Below, piece by piece: positions 12,407 through 23,609 of a stretch of DNA of 64,000 bases (position 1 is its first letter; each line of letters begins with the position of its first letter). The position numbers were made by a program, and so were the translations under genes. Source of the stretch: Amphirosellinia nigrospora (lineage: Eukaryota; Ascomycota; Sordariomycetes; Xylariales; Xylariaceae); assembly GCA_004123355.1 (NCBI GenBank), contig SCHM01000002.1, positions 310,001 to 374,000 of the forward strand, in the 5' to 3' direction. The notes below the pieces were generated by a model. The model was not told the origin of the DNA. It saw only the letters and a list, made by a program, of their open reading frames with translations, and made no database searches.

Positions 12407-14612
12407 CCTGTCGGCTTACCACGACCCAACGGGCGTGTCGGCTTGGCTCTGTTTAATGATGCATATGCCGTATCCAGGCTCGATATTGCATAGAATTGCA
12501 GAAAGTTCTATCTCCTGGGATTGATTCGGTAACTTGAACACACACACACATTGTGTCTGTTCAAGAACCAGTAATATGTAGACAGCAACGAAGATGTCCC
12601 GTTAGCCCAAGCCGGCCAGAGAGATGACCATTCGTACCGCACGATATACCTGTACCACTTAGACTTGTCCTTAGCTAATGTTAACCGAGTCAGAACCCTA
12701 CCGTTGATATTCATAGTTCACCTAGCGTCGTCGTCCGAAATCCTACGAGGTTTACACTAAGTTATGCTCAGCCAGTCATCGCCATCTTCTCTCGTTAGCT
12801 TATCCTGCTCCATGCCTTTACAAGTTAGCTACAGGCTATTATACCAAGCAAATAACCATCATAAGTCGTACGAGCGTTCATATTTCGTTGCATAAGTCGT
12901 TACACTAGTGTGCCAGGCGGGTGAGATCCGAAATGATGAAGCTCTGACTAGGGTGACTACCGTTACTTAATTCGATGCTTTCTTGGCAGCACAGCTTCGA
13001 AGGAGTTCAATATTAAAAGCCGTTCGTCCCTCGCGCGACACATTGTCCAGCTATTCCGGAATAAGGAGAGATCTTTAATTCAATAATGCATCTTTCCTTT
13101 TTGGAAAAAAATGAGTATGATGGATAGTAGTAAGAGATGCCTGGAAAGCGCTCCCGACTGTCCTCATATGGAACTAAGATAAACCTATTGCCTTGTCTAC
13201 CTATGGTCGTTCAAACAATGGAGATCGCATGTTTATTACGTCGAATTGTAATCGCCTAAGCCCATTTCCATGTGTGGGTGGGCCGTGACGGTTATTACGC
13301 GTGATGACTTGCAGCTGACCACTTGAAAACCCTATCGTGATGGTTCTCCTGAATTAGATGCCCAAAGCGTTCATGCCCAATACCTACTTGCCACAAGCCT
13401 ATCGGAATAGTGTGGTTCAACTTTTCTATTCCTATCGCTGCTCTAACTCCCGCTAGCTAAGTTCGTACAATCCGACCAAGTGTCGGAAATGAGCCGTGGT
13501 CGTGGAAACGTCGGCACGTAGCATAAGTCTTGCATAATTGCAGCTGACTCGTGTCTATTAGACTAGCTAAGCTAAAGTATGAGTGGCTAAGCCCTAGGCA
13601 GGGCAATCAACGTGGCAGGTCAACCAATACATACTATCATCGATAGCATCGACTATTGACAGCTCCGGATGCCGAAGATTCCAAGCTGGAAATGAAGATG
13701 GCTGGCTAGTTATATCTCTCCCTTATACCTCTAGTTGTTTGACCCGTGGCGAATCAATTCCATAATATCTCGTTCAGCATGTCTCTGTTTCTTATATTCG
13801 ATATCCGTAACACGTCGAATTCTAACTTTACGAGGCATAGCGATTGGTCTGCGAGACGGCATAACTGACTTCACGATGCTGCATATTTGTAGCAGCAAAA
13901 CACGCTGGTCTGCTGCACTGGCGCGTCGATCCTAGTTGAAACTACCGGTAGTTTCCCCAGAGATAATGCAAGACCTAATCTAGTCAGGTACCCAAATCCA
14001 CCAGCAAAAGTCCTTACCCAGTTCTCGTAGTAGTTTAGCGTCAGAGACGACCTAAAGGATGGGGTAAAACGGGGTGAGACATGATTAGCACAGGGATCTA
14101 GATCGCATCTGGTATACGTATACGATTTTGACGTATATACATAGTAATCATAATCGGGGACGCGGGGTATCATGCAGCTGGGGCGTCGGAAAACACATGC
14201 TGCTGCTGGCCCCTCTATACTCGCGATAGAACTCGGGTATGTATGAGGCACGGGAAAGGATTATCTTTTCCATGCAAAACCCATTATGTCGCCAATTGCC
14301 AAGGAATAAGCTGCACACGTCGTCGACGGCACGTATTGGGTAAGATGTATTCCATGTCACGGGCAACACCAGTAGCAAGCAGTGCGAAGATGTGTGAGAA
14401 TATGGAGAGGGGTGTTAATAATCGAATAAGTAATTTGAACGAACCGATATTCGGTATGTTTTTTGTGACTATGCTATGGTGAAATGGTCTATAAAGCACC
14501 GACCTCCTTCTCGCACGTGATAAATGCGCCCAACGCCAGCTCTCCAACACAAGAAAAATCCAACTCGGTTTAAACCCGACCATCCCATCTTCTCATCACC
14601 AGCGCCTAAGCC
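12407..14612. other. Intergenic, no supported gene
   Basis: This is 2.2 kb upstream of the rhodopsin-like gene and downstream of the dioxygenase gene. Small frames at 13735-13935 and 13871-14583 show no motif, no coding bias and no intron logic. I see no transposon ends or transposase motif. Confidence 0.45.
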
Positions 14613-16091
14613 TTAGTCGCCCTCCAGCCTCGCCACAGGCGCCGTGTCATTCACCTGGATACCGCCACGCTTCTTCTCGTCGGCGTCCCAGTACGGGAGC
14701 CTCCAGCCGCCCTCGCTCTGCGGGACCGAGAGCCACAGCCTCATGAGGTGGCGCCTGGGCATGCCGCTGGCGGGCGGGTGGTCGGTGTAGGCGGTGCGGG
14801 CGTGGAGGGTGTGGGAGTTGGCGACGAACTGGATGTCGCCGACCTCGAGGACCATGTGCAGCTTGACGCGCTCACACGTAGCCTCGAGCACGTTGGCGGC
14901 CTCCTCCTGCGCCGCCGACAGCGGCGGGATGATGCCGGCGTCCGAGAACCGCTGGAGGCTGCGCACGTAGTACGGATCCCACTTGCAGTAGACGCGCTGC
15001 TCGCGCCCCGGGTCCGCCGGGTCCGGCGTCTCGAGGTAGAACACGGCGCCTCGGATGTACGGCTCCTCGTCCTCGGATATCTCCCCCTTCCGGTCGAAGT
15101 ACCACACCGGCTGGGTCAGTAGCTCTGCGATGTCCGGGCGCTCGGCTTGGAGAATGTTCCAGACGTGGTGGATTGAGGCGACGTCTGATTCTCCGCCAGA
15201 TTGAGCTTGGGCAAGGCAGAGCAGACCGACAATATCGCACTCGTCAGCGTGATAGGCCTATAAAGAATCAACTATTGACCTGGGACCTGTTTTATCATGC
15301 GGGACATTTCGGAGCTTGTTAAGAGAGAATCTATTTACCTGTCTGGCCGTCGTCTTGTAGATGCGCACCGAGTCAATCTTAGAGTCATCTACCCAAAGAT
15401 TCTGGACATGGCCAAGAATGTGACCGTTTCTCTGTACGTCATAGTTCATTAGTTCTCAGGTCTGGCGATGTTTCGGGAATGGGAATCACGGGATAAATGA
15501 GTGAAAGTAGCGAACTCACATTCTGCGAGATAGGATAGCCGATATGCACACCTAACCCGAAGTACGCAACAGCGGCCTTGGAGTTTCCCCATTCGGCAGC
15601 GGGAATGCCTTTCTTGAATAGCATGAATCCCTTTCCATTCAGGAGCTCACGGCGCATAGCAGCTAGGTTGCTCTCCAGGTTCGGTAGAGGGAAATTCTCC
15701 TTCGTGATGCCTGTGATCGGGAGGCCGGACGCAATAAAGTTGTCAGCGGCCCGGGAGATCTCCTCGATCTCAGAGGCGGAGAACTGATGGACCCAACGCT
15801 CTGGGTTGTTGGCGTAGTCTTCAGGTCGCCATACCGTCTGTCCCTCAATGTGCTTCGGGAAAGCACTATAAGGGTAGACTTGGTCATATAATGGAGGGTG
15901 TTGACCTGGCTGGTTGTTAGCTGGCCCAAGGCGTGCTGGTGTTTCTAGACACGTATTGTGATATTTATTTGTATCTTACCTGATGTCTTGAGGCCGTCGG
16001 GAAAGATGGTCGGGTCGACGGTCTTTACCCGAACCTTCAAGCTCTGTACCGAGTCGGCCGAGGAGCCGGCGTCAAGAGCGATGGGCGCCAT
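14613..16091 (-). CDS. TauD/TfdA-family Fe(II)/2-oxoglutarate dioxygenase
   Basis: This predicted cytosolic non-haem iron oxygenase would hydroxylate a small substrate (taurine-like or other) using 2-oxoglutarate and O2. Four exons give about 411 residues, phases consistent, no frame break: 15980-16091, 15520-15905, 15339-15431 and 14613-15257. The start is MAPIALDAGSS. Exon 2 has HPPLYDQVYPYSAFPKHIEG and ends HIGYPISQN. The iron-binding H-x-D lies in YHADECDIVGLL at the start of exon 4 (about 15240). The distal His is in SHTLHARTAY and the 2OG-binding Arg is probably in HLMRLWLS near the C-terminus. The substrate cannot be told. Exon 4 is markedly more GC-rich than its surroundings. GATA-type sites lie 75-195 bp upstream. 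Confidence 0.87.
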
Positions 16092-17260
16092 GGCAGAGGA
16101 GGAGGAGTGTATAAGTCAACCGGTAACCTTTCTAAGCCTCTTCCAGCGAGGCGTCTAATGACTAGATAAGAGGAAATGCAATGAAGTCATGAATGAAGAG
16201 CACGTGTAATCCCCAGACAGAACGGGGGAACTCGGGTGTGGCATGTTTCTTATAGGTATTCTGTCAGTCCCCCGGTTTCTTATCTGATTGGAATCCATTG
16301 TCTATCTACGCTGACGGTACCTGGATCTCGCTCCGATCTTCCTCCCGTCTTGGTAGCTTGCAGGTGTCCGGGGAGGAGTACCGCCTTTTGGTCAATATTG
16401 CGTGATCATAGCACAATATGGCGGAACCGGATTCGGCGTGGTGCTTGATCTAAAGCACGCCAATTCACCGATCCTCTCAAAAAACAGCAATAACAATATG
16501 TCTCGGCCTGTAATTGAATATCTTGTAGTTGAAAACGGCCGAGTAGATCATGTAACTGTAAGGGGCTGCGCTTGGCTCGCATCCTTCTATCGCTGTTACA
16601 TTTGGCTGATTTAGCTTGCGGCGGGATGCGACGCTGGGAGCACATCCCACCGATGAGGAGAGAGGGTTACATCTTTTTAATAATTGTTCCTTTCCTCCTC
16701 ACATGTGCTATTGAAAATAATAGCTCATCCCGATTGTACGAATGTTAGATGCACCGAGCTTACTACGACGAGACCCGTATCTGGGCGAGGTGGATGTGGG
16801 GATTACGAAGTCTGTGCTTAAAAATATACGCAGCAACATCTTACGTTTAGGGCGATCGATAGATACGTTACCAATGCCGGCTTCGGTCAGATTGATAAGC
16901 CAAATGATTTTGCCTTGCCTCTTGGCTATATGCAAAGAGCAAACTTTGGTATGACTGCATTTGTTCGTTCGATTATATGCAGTGATAGTCCACGTCATGC
17001 ATACAAACAGAAGCTCGATAGTATTCCTGCTCGCAGGATGTGTACGGAAAGAGGTGGTACATAGTGTGATCTTCATCCCATTTAGGGAGGGGGCTGTTTT
17101 GATTGCTTTGACCGAAATCTCATAGCGTAGCAAACCGTACCCTTGTTAATATATTCCCTGGTCTCGATACTCCTAGGTCCCTATGGTAGGGCTTAGCAGC
17201 GTACAACGTGACACATTTAGTACCACGTTGGCGACACCGCGATAAGCGTCGAAATTGCGG
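16092..17260. other. Intergenic; upstream region of the dioxygenase gene
   Basis: Immediately upstream of the dioxygenase start are GATAAG (16165-16170), CTTATC (16279-16284) and ATTGG (CCAAT on the minus strand, 16287-16291). The rest, up to the 3' end of the next minus-strand gene, holds no supported gene. Confidence 0.45.
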
Positions 17261-18658
17261 TTAAATGTCACTAACAGGTCGCCGGACGAGACTAAAAACC
17301 CTAGTCTTATCTGTGTATGCTCGAATGTCGGTACATCTTAGGCAAGCGATCCCCAGATTTACTAACTTACTGCACACACGGTAACCTATAGTCTTCGAGT
17401 TGTGGCTGTTATCATTTGTAATGGTTTCCCCTCTTCCCGAGGCTTGGTTAAGCTCTTCACTTTTGAATAAGTTGGTTTGAGAACCGAAGAATGGGTTTGG
17501 CTGGAACGAAGCACGGTCGTGGGGATTCGATTGCAGCTCGTTGTCGCCAAGCAACCTGGTCTTATCGTCTCCAGGGTCTGCGACGGGAGGCGCGCATTTG
17601 ATTTCACCTCGGAGTATCTCGATGATCGAGACAATGGGCAACAATAGCATGCCAACAGAAAGCAGCTGCCCAAAGCTCCACTGCTTCTCGCCACTGTCGC
17701 TGAGGTGAGACGGGTGTTTTCCGCCAAAGGCGTCGGCGAGTAGCGATACTCGCACAATGGCGCCTATCGAGATACCCGTCATGAGTAGTAGGCCAACGAT
17801 CTGAATGATCTTATAAAAGCGTTGTGTGCGCGAGTGGAGATACCAGGTCGCGAGCACAAGACGATTACGCCCGGCGAGAACAATTACAGTCCCAAAGGAC
17901 GAGAGGCTCTTGTTTCCTGTCGAGGACTGACCCGTCCCATCGGTCTCCTTCCAGGCGCACGCAATAGGAAACGTGGAGTCATTGATCCCGTGACTCACAG
18001 CTCCTAGAATGTAGATGCCGTATAACGAACTAAGGACTAGATTGACGAAGATGAGAAACTGACGCAGCCATCGCAAAACCCAATCCCGTCGGAATCGTGG
18101 ACAAGTGCCAGTAGACTCGCATTGTGCACGCCATGGACAACAGAGACAGAATCCAGATGATAAAAAAGTGGTACGGCGCGACCGAGTCCATCTTGGCCAG
18201 TCCCACGCTCTGGATTCCGATGCCAGTGAGGATCTGTTGATCCGAGTATGCATTGAGTAGCTTGCGCCTTAACAGCTGGCTTCTGCGCCGAGGTGTGGCC
18301 TCGGGCCTCTTGGAAAACCAGCGACGCGCTGACTGTGGGAATTCATGTGTCAGAAATCATCGCGACGTATGGGGAGTTATTAGGCCCATTTTACGCTGTC
18401 GGGAGCATGCGGTGAGCACCCAACCGTGTGTGGACGCAAGCCCATTGCCAACGGGAAGTAAACTGCCGGAATGCTTACTAGCGAGGGCGATGATGGCCGT
18501 GATGATGAACGATAGTAGAACCTGCGATGCGAACGGGGAGTTAGCGCGCCCGGGACCCAGAAATCCCCGATAGGCCTGCATTAGCTGATAACGCACCCCT
18601 ATACCCGCACGCCCGAGTCACTAGAAATAGTGAGCGGCGCATTGTACAATTTGCACAT
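17261..18658 (-). CDS. Uncharacterised fungal multi-pass membrane protein
   Basis: I do not recognise a named family, though the block LLNAYSDQQILTGIGIQSVG is of a type recurring in fungal integral membrane proteins. The start is MCKLYNAPLTISSDSG (18658), followed by AGIGVRYQLMQAYRGF and a first TM (LSFIITAIIALAS). After an unresolved intron (about 18330-18478) come RRWFSKRPEATPRR, the YSDQQ block, a TM with PYHFFIIWILSLLSM, RRDWVLRWLRQFL, a TM with FVNLVLSSLYGIYILG, further TMs (IIQIVGLLLMTGISIGAI and LLSVGMLLLPIVSIIEIL) and a hydrophilic tail. About three single-base breaks (near 18607, 18128 and 18092) each mend with one repeated base. The 5' exon junction and the C-terminus are uncertain. 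Confidence 0.65.
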
Positions 18659-19276
18659 CTTGTGCTGACTGTTGGACACTTTCTCGAGATAAAAACCAAA
18701 CAGAGTTCTAATTACAATGCGATTGAGTTGTACGTGGAATGAATTACTGACATGAAACGAAATGGAACAAGGGCCGGAATGTTTGGTGGTTCATTGTCGC
18801 TAAGCCTCGTTACTTGCTAGCAAGACAAGCAATGACGTCGGCCTTCATTAGACGCCTGCGCGTCGAGACGCTTAAAATGGCAAGTAAAGATCATGCTGAT
18901 CCTTGCCGCTTCATTCAATAGACACCCTAGCCAGGCCCCGACCTTGACCCCGGCACGGTTGGATTGAGTGGCTGTGAGATGCTTGAATTCTCTGAGGCTG
19001 TGTCGCGACGTCTTCTCGGCTCACGCAACTGGTGGCCTACTTAACTTGAAAGAAAAGCAATTATACCTCAGGGCCAAGGCATCACAGGTGAATTAAACGA
19101 CTACCAAATGTCAAGATACAACAGGTGTAAATATGTTCATCTGATTCTCATTCATAAGCGTACGCAAACTCAATATCAATAACGCTGACCCCCTAATGTA
19201 GATGAAATTGATATCTAGTAGGTTGAAACCCCGTCCCGAAATCCTTGAACGCCACACATTCTTTTCTACTCGCATT
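18659..19276. other. Intergenic, no gene seen
   Basis: About 620 bp separate the membrane-protein start from the hsf1 stop, both on the minus strand. No motif or conserved frame was seen. Confidence 0.5.
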
Positions 19277-21572
19277 TCAGTTCCTTCGTTGCCGCTTTGT
19301 AGCTCGGCTTGGGCTATCTTCCAGATCCTCCCGTGGGATCTCCTCCGTGCCGCTTGGACTGGGTGACTTGTGGCTGGGTGTGTTAGCCTCCACGATTCGG
19401 CCGGGCTCCATGGCGTGTCCGGACGTGCCGCCTGCAAAATCCGTCATCTCCGGATGCCAATCTATAGTTGTGTTATCGTTGAAGGCGGGGGTATCAAAAT
19501 TAAAATCATTGTCGCCTCCATCGGTAGTAAAAGCGTTCGGATCTAGGTACTGATTGATATCTAGCTCATCGCCGCCGAAGTAGTCGGGCGGCTCACTAAA
19601 ACCAGGTATATGGCCGGATGGACTGAGAGGGCCGAGTAGAGAACTCAAATCTTCAAGCTTCTGAGTTTGCTCTTTTTGCAGGCGTTCAAGCTGTTCTAGC
19701 TCCTCCTCGGTCTGGGACATGCGTTGAATGGATGCCGGAATTCCCGAAGGCATAGTAGGGGACAAGGATGCCGACGGATTAGTATTTGGCTGACTGTTTG
19801 CTGCGGGTATACCGAATGTGCTCGGATTTGAGACTACGGGAGGCGTTGCGGTTGGTGATGAAGCAGATGGCGTCGGGGTCGGGACGGCGCTGCTCTGGCC
19901 CCAGACATAATAGACAGCATCCGGTTCCGTTGATCATTTGTCATATTCGCCGCCGTGTTGGCAGCTACATTTGACAAGTCGATAGGGGTGTTCCCAGTCT
20001 TACCGGCATTCGAGTTGGCATCTTGAATGAGCTTGAGCATACCCTCTTGAGGATTAGATTCGAGCTCTTGCTTGAGATATGACGGCGTGCTGGCCGATTC
20101 GACTGGTGTGTCATAAAGCTCCGTAACATGTCCTGTTTTCGATGCTTGATTGGGAAGCTAGGGTATGGCGGCGGTTGGGGAGTAGCGGAGTGCGAAGCGG
20201 GTTGATTGTCGGGAATGGGGGGCAGGAGACGTTGTGCTCTCTTTGGTGTCCCAACTTTTGTGGCATTTGGGGGCATCTGCTGTTGCACCCAGTCATCAAG
20301 GTCAACAACGCTGCCTTGAGCAGTGGTAGGCATTTGTACGTTGGGTATTATACTGGCAAGGAGGTCATTCACATTCTGGGTCCCACCTTGCTCCTCTAGC
20401 GACTTCCTGAACACATTGGCAAGGAAGTTTAAGATGGCATTGATAGAATTCTCGTGGCGGTTATGCATATTCTGGAACATCATCGCTTGTTGGAAAAGCT
20501 GATTGTGTTCCTGTCGTAATCGAGCGATCGCGTCGCTGATTTGTTTTTGGCGTTGTTGCAAAGTCGCCATTTGATCTCTCACTAGAGCTAACTCTTTCTT
20601 TTGAAGCGGACCTGACTCGGGGCTGGTAGAGCTCGATTAGGCGCACTCGCTTGATTGAACGGCTGAGCAATAGCATCATCGACGGGGGTTGCATCATCAT
20701 CACTATCAACCTCGCCGTCGTCTCCACGCTTCTTGGCACCCTTCTTCGCATTACCACTCTTCGGTTTATTGATCAACCACAAAAGATTAGGGTGCCCTCG
20801 TCTGAAATAAGGATTATAATATTCGCTTGGGCTCTTGTTTTTGCGTTCGCTGGCTTTCATAGAGTTGTCTGATAGTCCGACCTTTTTATGAAAACCATAC
20901 ATGTTGAGCTGCCTCACAAATGATGCGTAGTTGTTGTGTTTGAATAATTCGGGTATTAATGTCTTTGCAAATTCATCTTCATCAAGCACAATGAAAGAGT
21001 CGCCCTTATCAGACCAGCGGATCAATTCTGTGTTCTTACCATCCAGAAAGCTATGAGAAAACTGTGGTTAGCCTAATTACTAAGCAGATAGAGGTAAGAA
21101 TCAACGCGAATCTGACGACTTGCCTATTAAGTTTCTGGACAAAGGGGGAATCTGTTTTCTTTTGGTCTGAGCCTCTCTCTTCGCCCTCTGGCCTTCTCCT
21201 CGAGCAACTCTACATTGTCGTGCTCGTCCAAAGACCCATTGGTCTGGGTCGACAACAAATTATCATCGGTAAACCCGGTCCACGAATCGCCAGGCTGTGG
21301 CGAAAATGTGCGATTCGAAGTGATCAAGGCATTGTTCCCACCTCTTCTGGCTAATGCATTAGAGGCAGTAGGAGCTCCTTGGGGAAACGGAGCTTGGCTG
21401 GGAGGCATCATGCCATATGGATTGATGGGATTGGAGACATTGTCGGCAAAGTTGCCAGCATTATTTCCGTTCCATCTAAGCATTTTCTCGGGGTGCTGTA
21501 CTGTTGAGGCATTTGCTGTGGTGCTGGTACACTACCTGGGGCTGCTCGCTTTCGAGGATTTGAGGGAGGCAT
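19277..21572 (-). CDS. hsf1: Heat shock transcription factor (Hsf1-like)
   Basis: This nuclear trimeric activator binds heat-shock elements (nGAAn arrays). The N-terminus MPPSNPRKRAAPGS is disordered, with NPINPYGMMPPSQAPFP. The HSF DNA-binding domain spans about 20780-21140: IPPFVQKL, NTELIRWSDKGDSFIV, the recognition helix NNYASFVRQLNMYGFHKK, and FRRGHPNLLWLINK. The HR-A/B coiled coil runs about 20400-20580 (ALVRDQMATLQQRQKQISDA). A Gln/Pro-rich region and an acidic C-terminal activation part with DYFGGDELDINQYLD follow. One GC-AG intron (21051-21123) sits in the DNA-binding domain. At least five single-base frame changes (about 21484, 21197, 21142, 20637, 19896) interrupt it, each consistent with one lost base in a short run. 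The domain order is otherwise that of a normal Hsf1. Sfl1-type and Skn7 proteins share the DNA-binding fold but lack this acidic tail. Confidence 0.9.
21051..21123 (-). other. hsf1: GC-AG intron in hsf1
   Basis: The minus-strand donor is AG|GCAAGT (exon ends at 21124), a strong GC-type 5' site. The acceptor is TTTCTCATAG (21051-21052). Splicing joins AAT AG to C TTT CTG GAT, which gives NSFLDGKNTELIRW, the expected start of the HSF domain core. Confidence 0.7.
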
Positions 21573-21880
21573 CGAGCGGTAGTAGGTGTACATGGATCAA
21601 GCTATCGGGTTGCATAGACTACGCAAACGGATTCGTCGGGCCAATGCGAAAGTGGGTTCCACAAGCGCACCGAGGGAAATGGCTAGGGATGAAGGGAATA
21701 TATTAAATGGTATATGTGATGGCGATGAGGCTGGCTGGATGGATGGATTCAGTTTGCCTTGGGTGATAAGTTCGCAGGAGGGTCGCCGAATCGTTGGCGC
21801 AAAAACGAGGCGATGTGTGGGCGGATTTCCGGCGAGGCTGGCTGTCGCGTAGTTAGGCTACCAGCGCAAAACGGCAATTC

Positions 21881-21914
21881 TATGGTATGGTATGGTATGG
21901 TATGGTATGGTATG
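21881..21914 (+). repeat. TATGG pentanucleotide microsatellite
   Basis: Nearly seven tandem TATGG units lie 310 bp upstream of the hsf1 start, in the probable 5' leader or promoter. Confidence 0.9.
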
Positions 21915-22182
21915 TCTAGTTCGCGGGGAGAATCGAGCCCGTGCACGTCTCGGGAAATGGGGGCAATCGAACGTAATGGCAATTGAAAGTGTGCGTGTGT
22001 GAGCGGCGGGCAGTGGCACCTAGCTACGGTGGTTAGGTCGTTTCGAGAGATGGTGCGCAAAGGCCGGTAGTGAAGCGAATCCCAAGCCTTCTTCCAAGTT
22101 CGGAGCCCATCAAGCTATATAGCGCCTGGGGACCAAAAAGGGCGAGGAACGACAAGAAGTAAACTAGGCGCGGAAGGCGGAA

Positions 22183-22192
22183 AGAAGCTTCC
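22183..22192. promoter_or_regulatory. Candidate heat-shock element upstream of hsf1
   Basis: AGAAGCTTCC matches nGAAnnTTCn exactly. It is 611 bp upstream of the proposed hsf1 start. A further GGAA block lies directly 5'. Confidence 0.4.
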
Positions 22193-22290
22193 AAGACCCG
22201 GGTGTCTCTCACGACGCGACAACGACAATGGAGAGCGCTGAGACGATGTTGAAGATGGGAGGAGGCTAACCTAGGAGAAAGGGATCTCTT

Positions 22291-22300
22291 GTTCTCGAAG
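22291..22300. promoter_or_regulatory. Second candidate heat-shock element upstream of hsf1
   Basis: GTTCTCGAAG matches nTTCnnGAAn exactly. It lies about 100 bp beyond the first candidate. Two-unit elements are weak alone, so this is suggestive only. Confidence 0.35.
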
Positions 22301-23609
22301 TTGCGACAAGATGTGATGTCGCGCTCTGCCGTCAATGGATCTGGACACTTGCACACAGGGTGGCAGGTCGCAGGTCGCAGGTCGCACGTTGTGCAGGAAG
22401 ATGCGCGCCGAGCCAGTCTCGCGGATGCGGTGGTGGTTGGTTTGCCAGCCTAGGGTCAGGTGTGAGATGCTGTTTTGGAGGGGCCGGAGAATGGCGGCGT
22501 TGTGTTGCTTATTTTTCGTCAAGGCGGTCCCTGGTCCTTTGACCGATTTTCCAGCACACTGGCCGCGGCACCGGGATGGCGGATGGCGAATGGCGAATGG
22601 CGTATAGTGCATAGTCCGGCGCTATCCACTAAGCAAATGTCTTGGCGAAACTGAGGTCGTCCATCTCTTTTGTGAGCATTTGATGACCGCTAACTGGCAT
22701 GCAATATGACTAGAAGTGTAGGTGGCTTGATTAAAAGATAAGAGTTTAGCCCTTAGGTATTTTACTTGCAGTAAAAATAAGAACGAGAAATGAGCAGTTC
22801 AACGGGCTTGTCTACAAGGTGCAAGAGGTTACTACTTAGGGTATCTGGGTAAGTAGGTAGAATGACTTAATCGATACATATGTGATGCCGTGCCAAGGTT
22901 TTGTATGAGCAAGTACATATTTTACCGTCTCTAGCGGGAGGATACTACCGTGAGACTCAAGAAAAACCTCAACCAGAAGTTTGGATATACATAAGGTAGG
23001 GACCCGACCCAGAGCAACTATAAGACCCTTTGATAGCCGTATAGTACTGGGAGAGGGTAGTAGTAGGTGGACATTTAATGTTGGCCTCCACAATAGGTAC
23101 TTTAGGTCATTAGGGCGACAGATGATAGTGAGGCATTCAAACCGTTTAAGATCAGGTTATTCAAACAAATCGGATTACCGGTCTGACTTTTTGAAACTGA
23201 CCAACTATACCAAAATCAGCACTCGAGCAAATAAATACTATGGAAAAAAGCAAAGAAGCAGTATGAAAGAAGTTCTTAACGACTACATACCTAGATACAT
23301 AGACCGGCACGCAGAGAGTATCTAGGTCCGCATTTCACTTAATGTTTATATGTATAACCTACGAACACGTGGGTTCCAAGGTTGGTTCATGTCATAAAAG
23401 CTGAACGTGGAGCGGATTCAGCTTCCTGCTGCAATCAGCTTGTTTTATAACATGGGGTTTTCCAAGGCACCATGTGCCCCAGAGTCCTATTTCATGCGCC
23501 ATGCAATCTTACGAGGCAACATCACAAGACCATGTAAACCCACACTGCTAGATTTCATGAAGCCATGCCATATGTCACATTTGCTAATTAAATATATTCC
23601 GCGTCTAAC
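22301..23609. other. Intergenic, no supported gene
   Basis: This is the distal upstream region of hsf1 and the 3' flank of cwc27. Frames at 22271-22612 and 22981-23325 have no recognisable domain. A tandem GGTCGCA stretch at about 22365-22386 is short. Confidence 0.45.

Noticed and set aside
13735-14583. Cluster of small frames on both strands between the rhodopsin-like and dioxygenase genes
   Set aside because: No motif, no hydrophobic or repeat pattern, no plausible splice joins.
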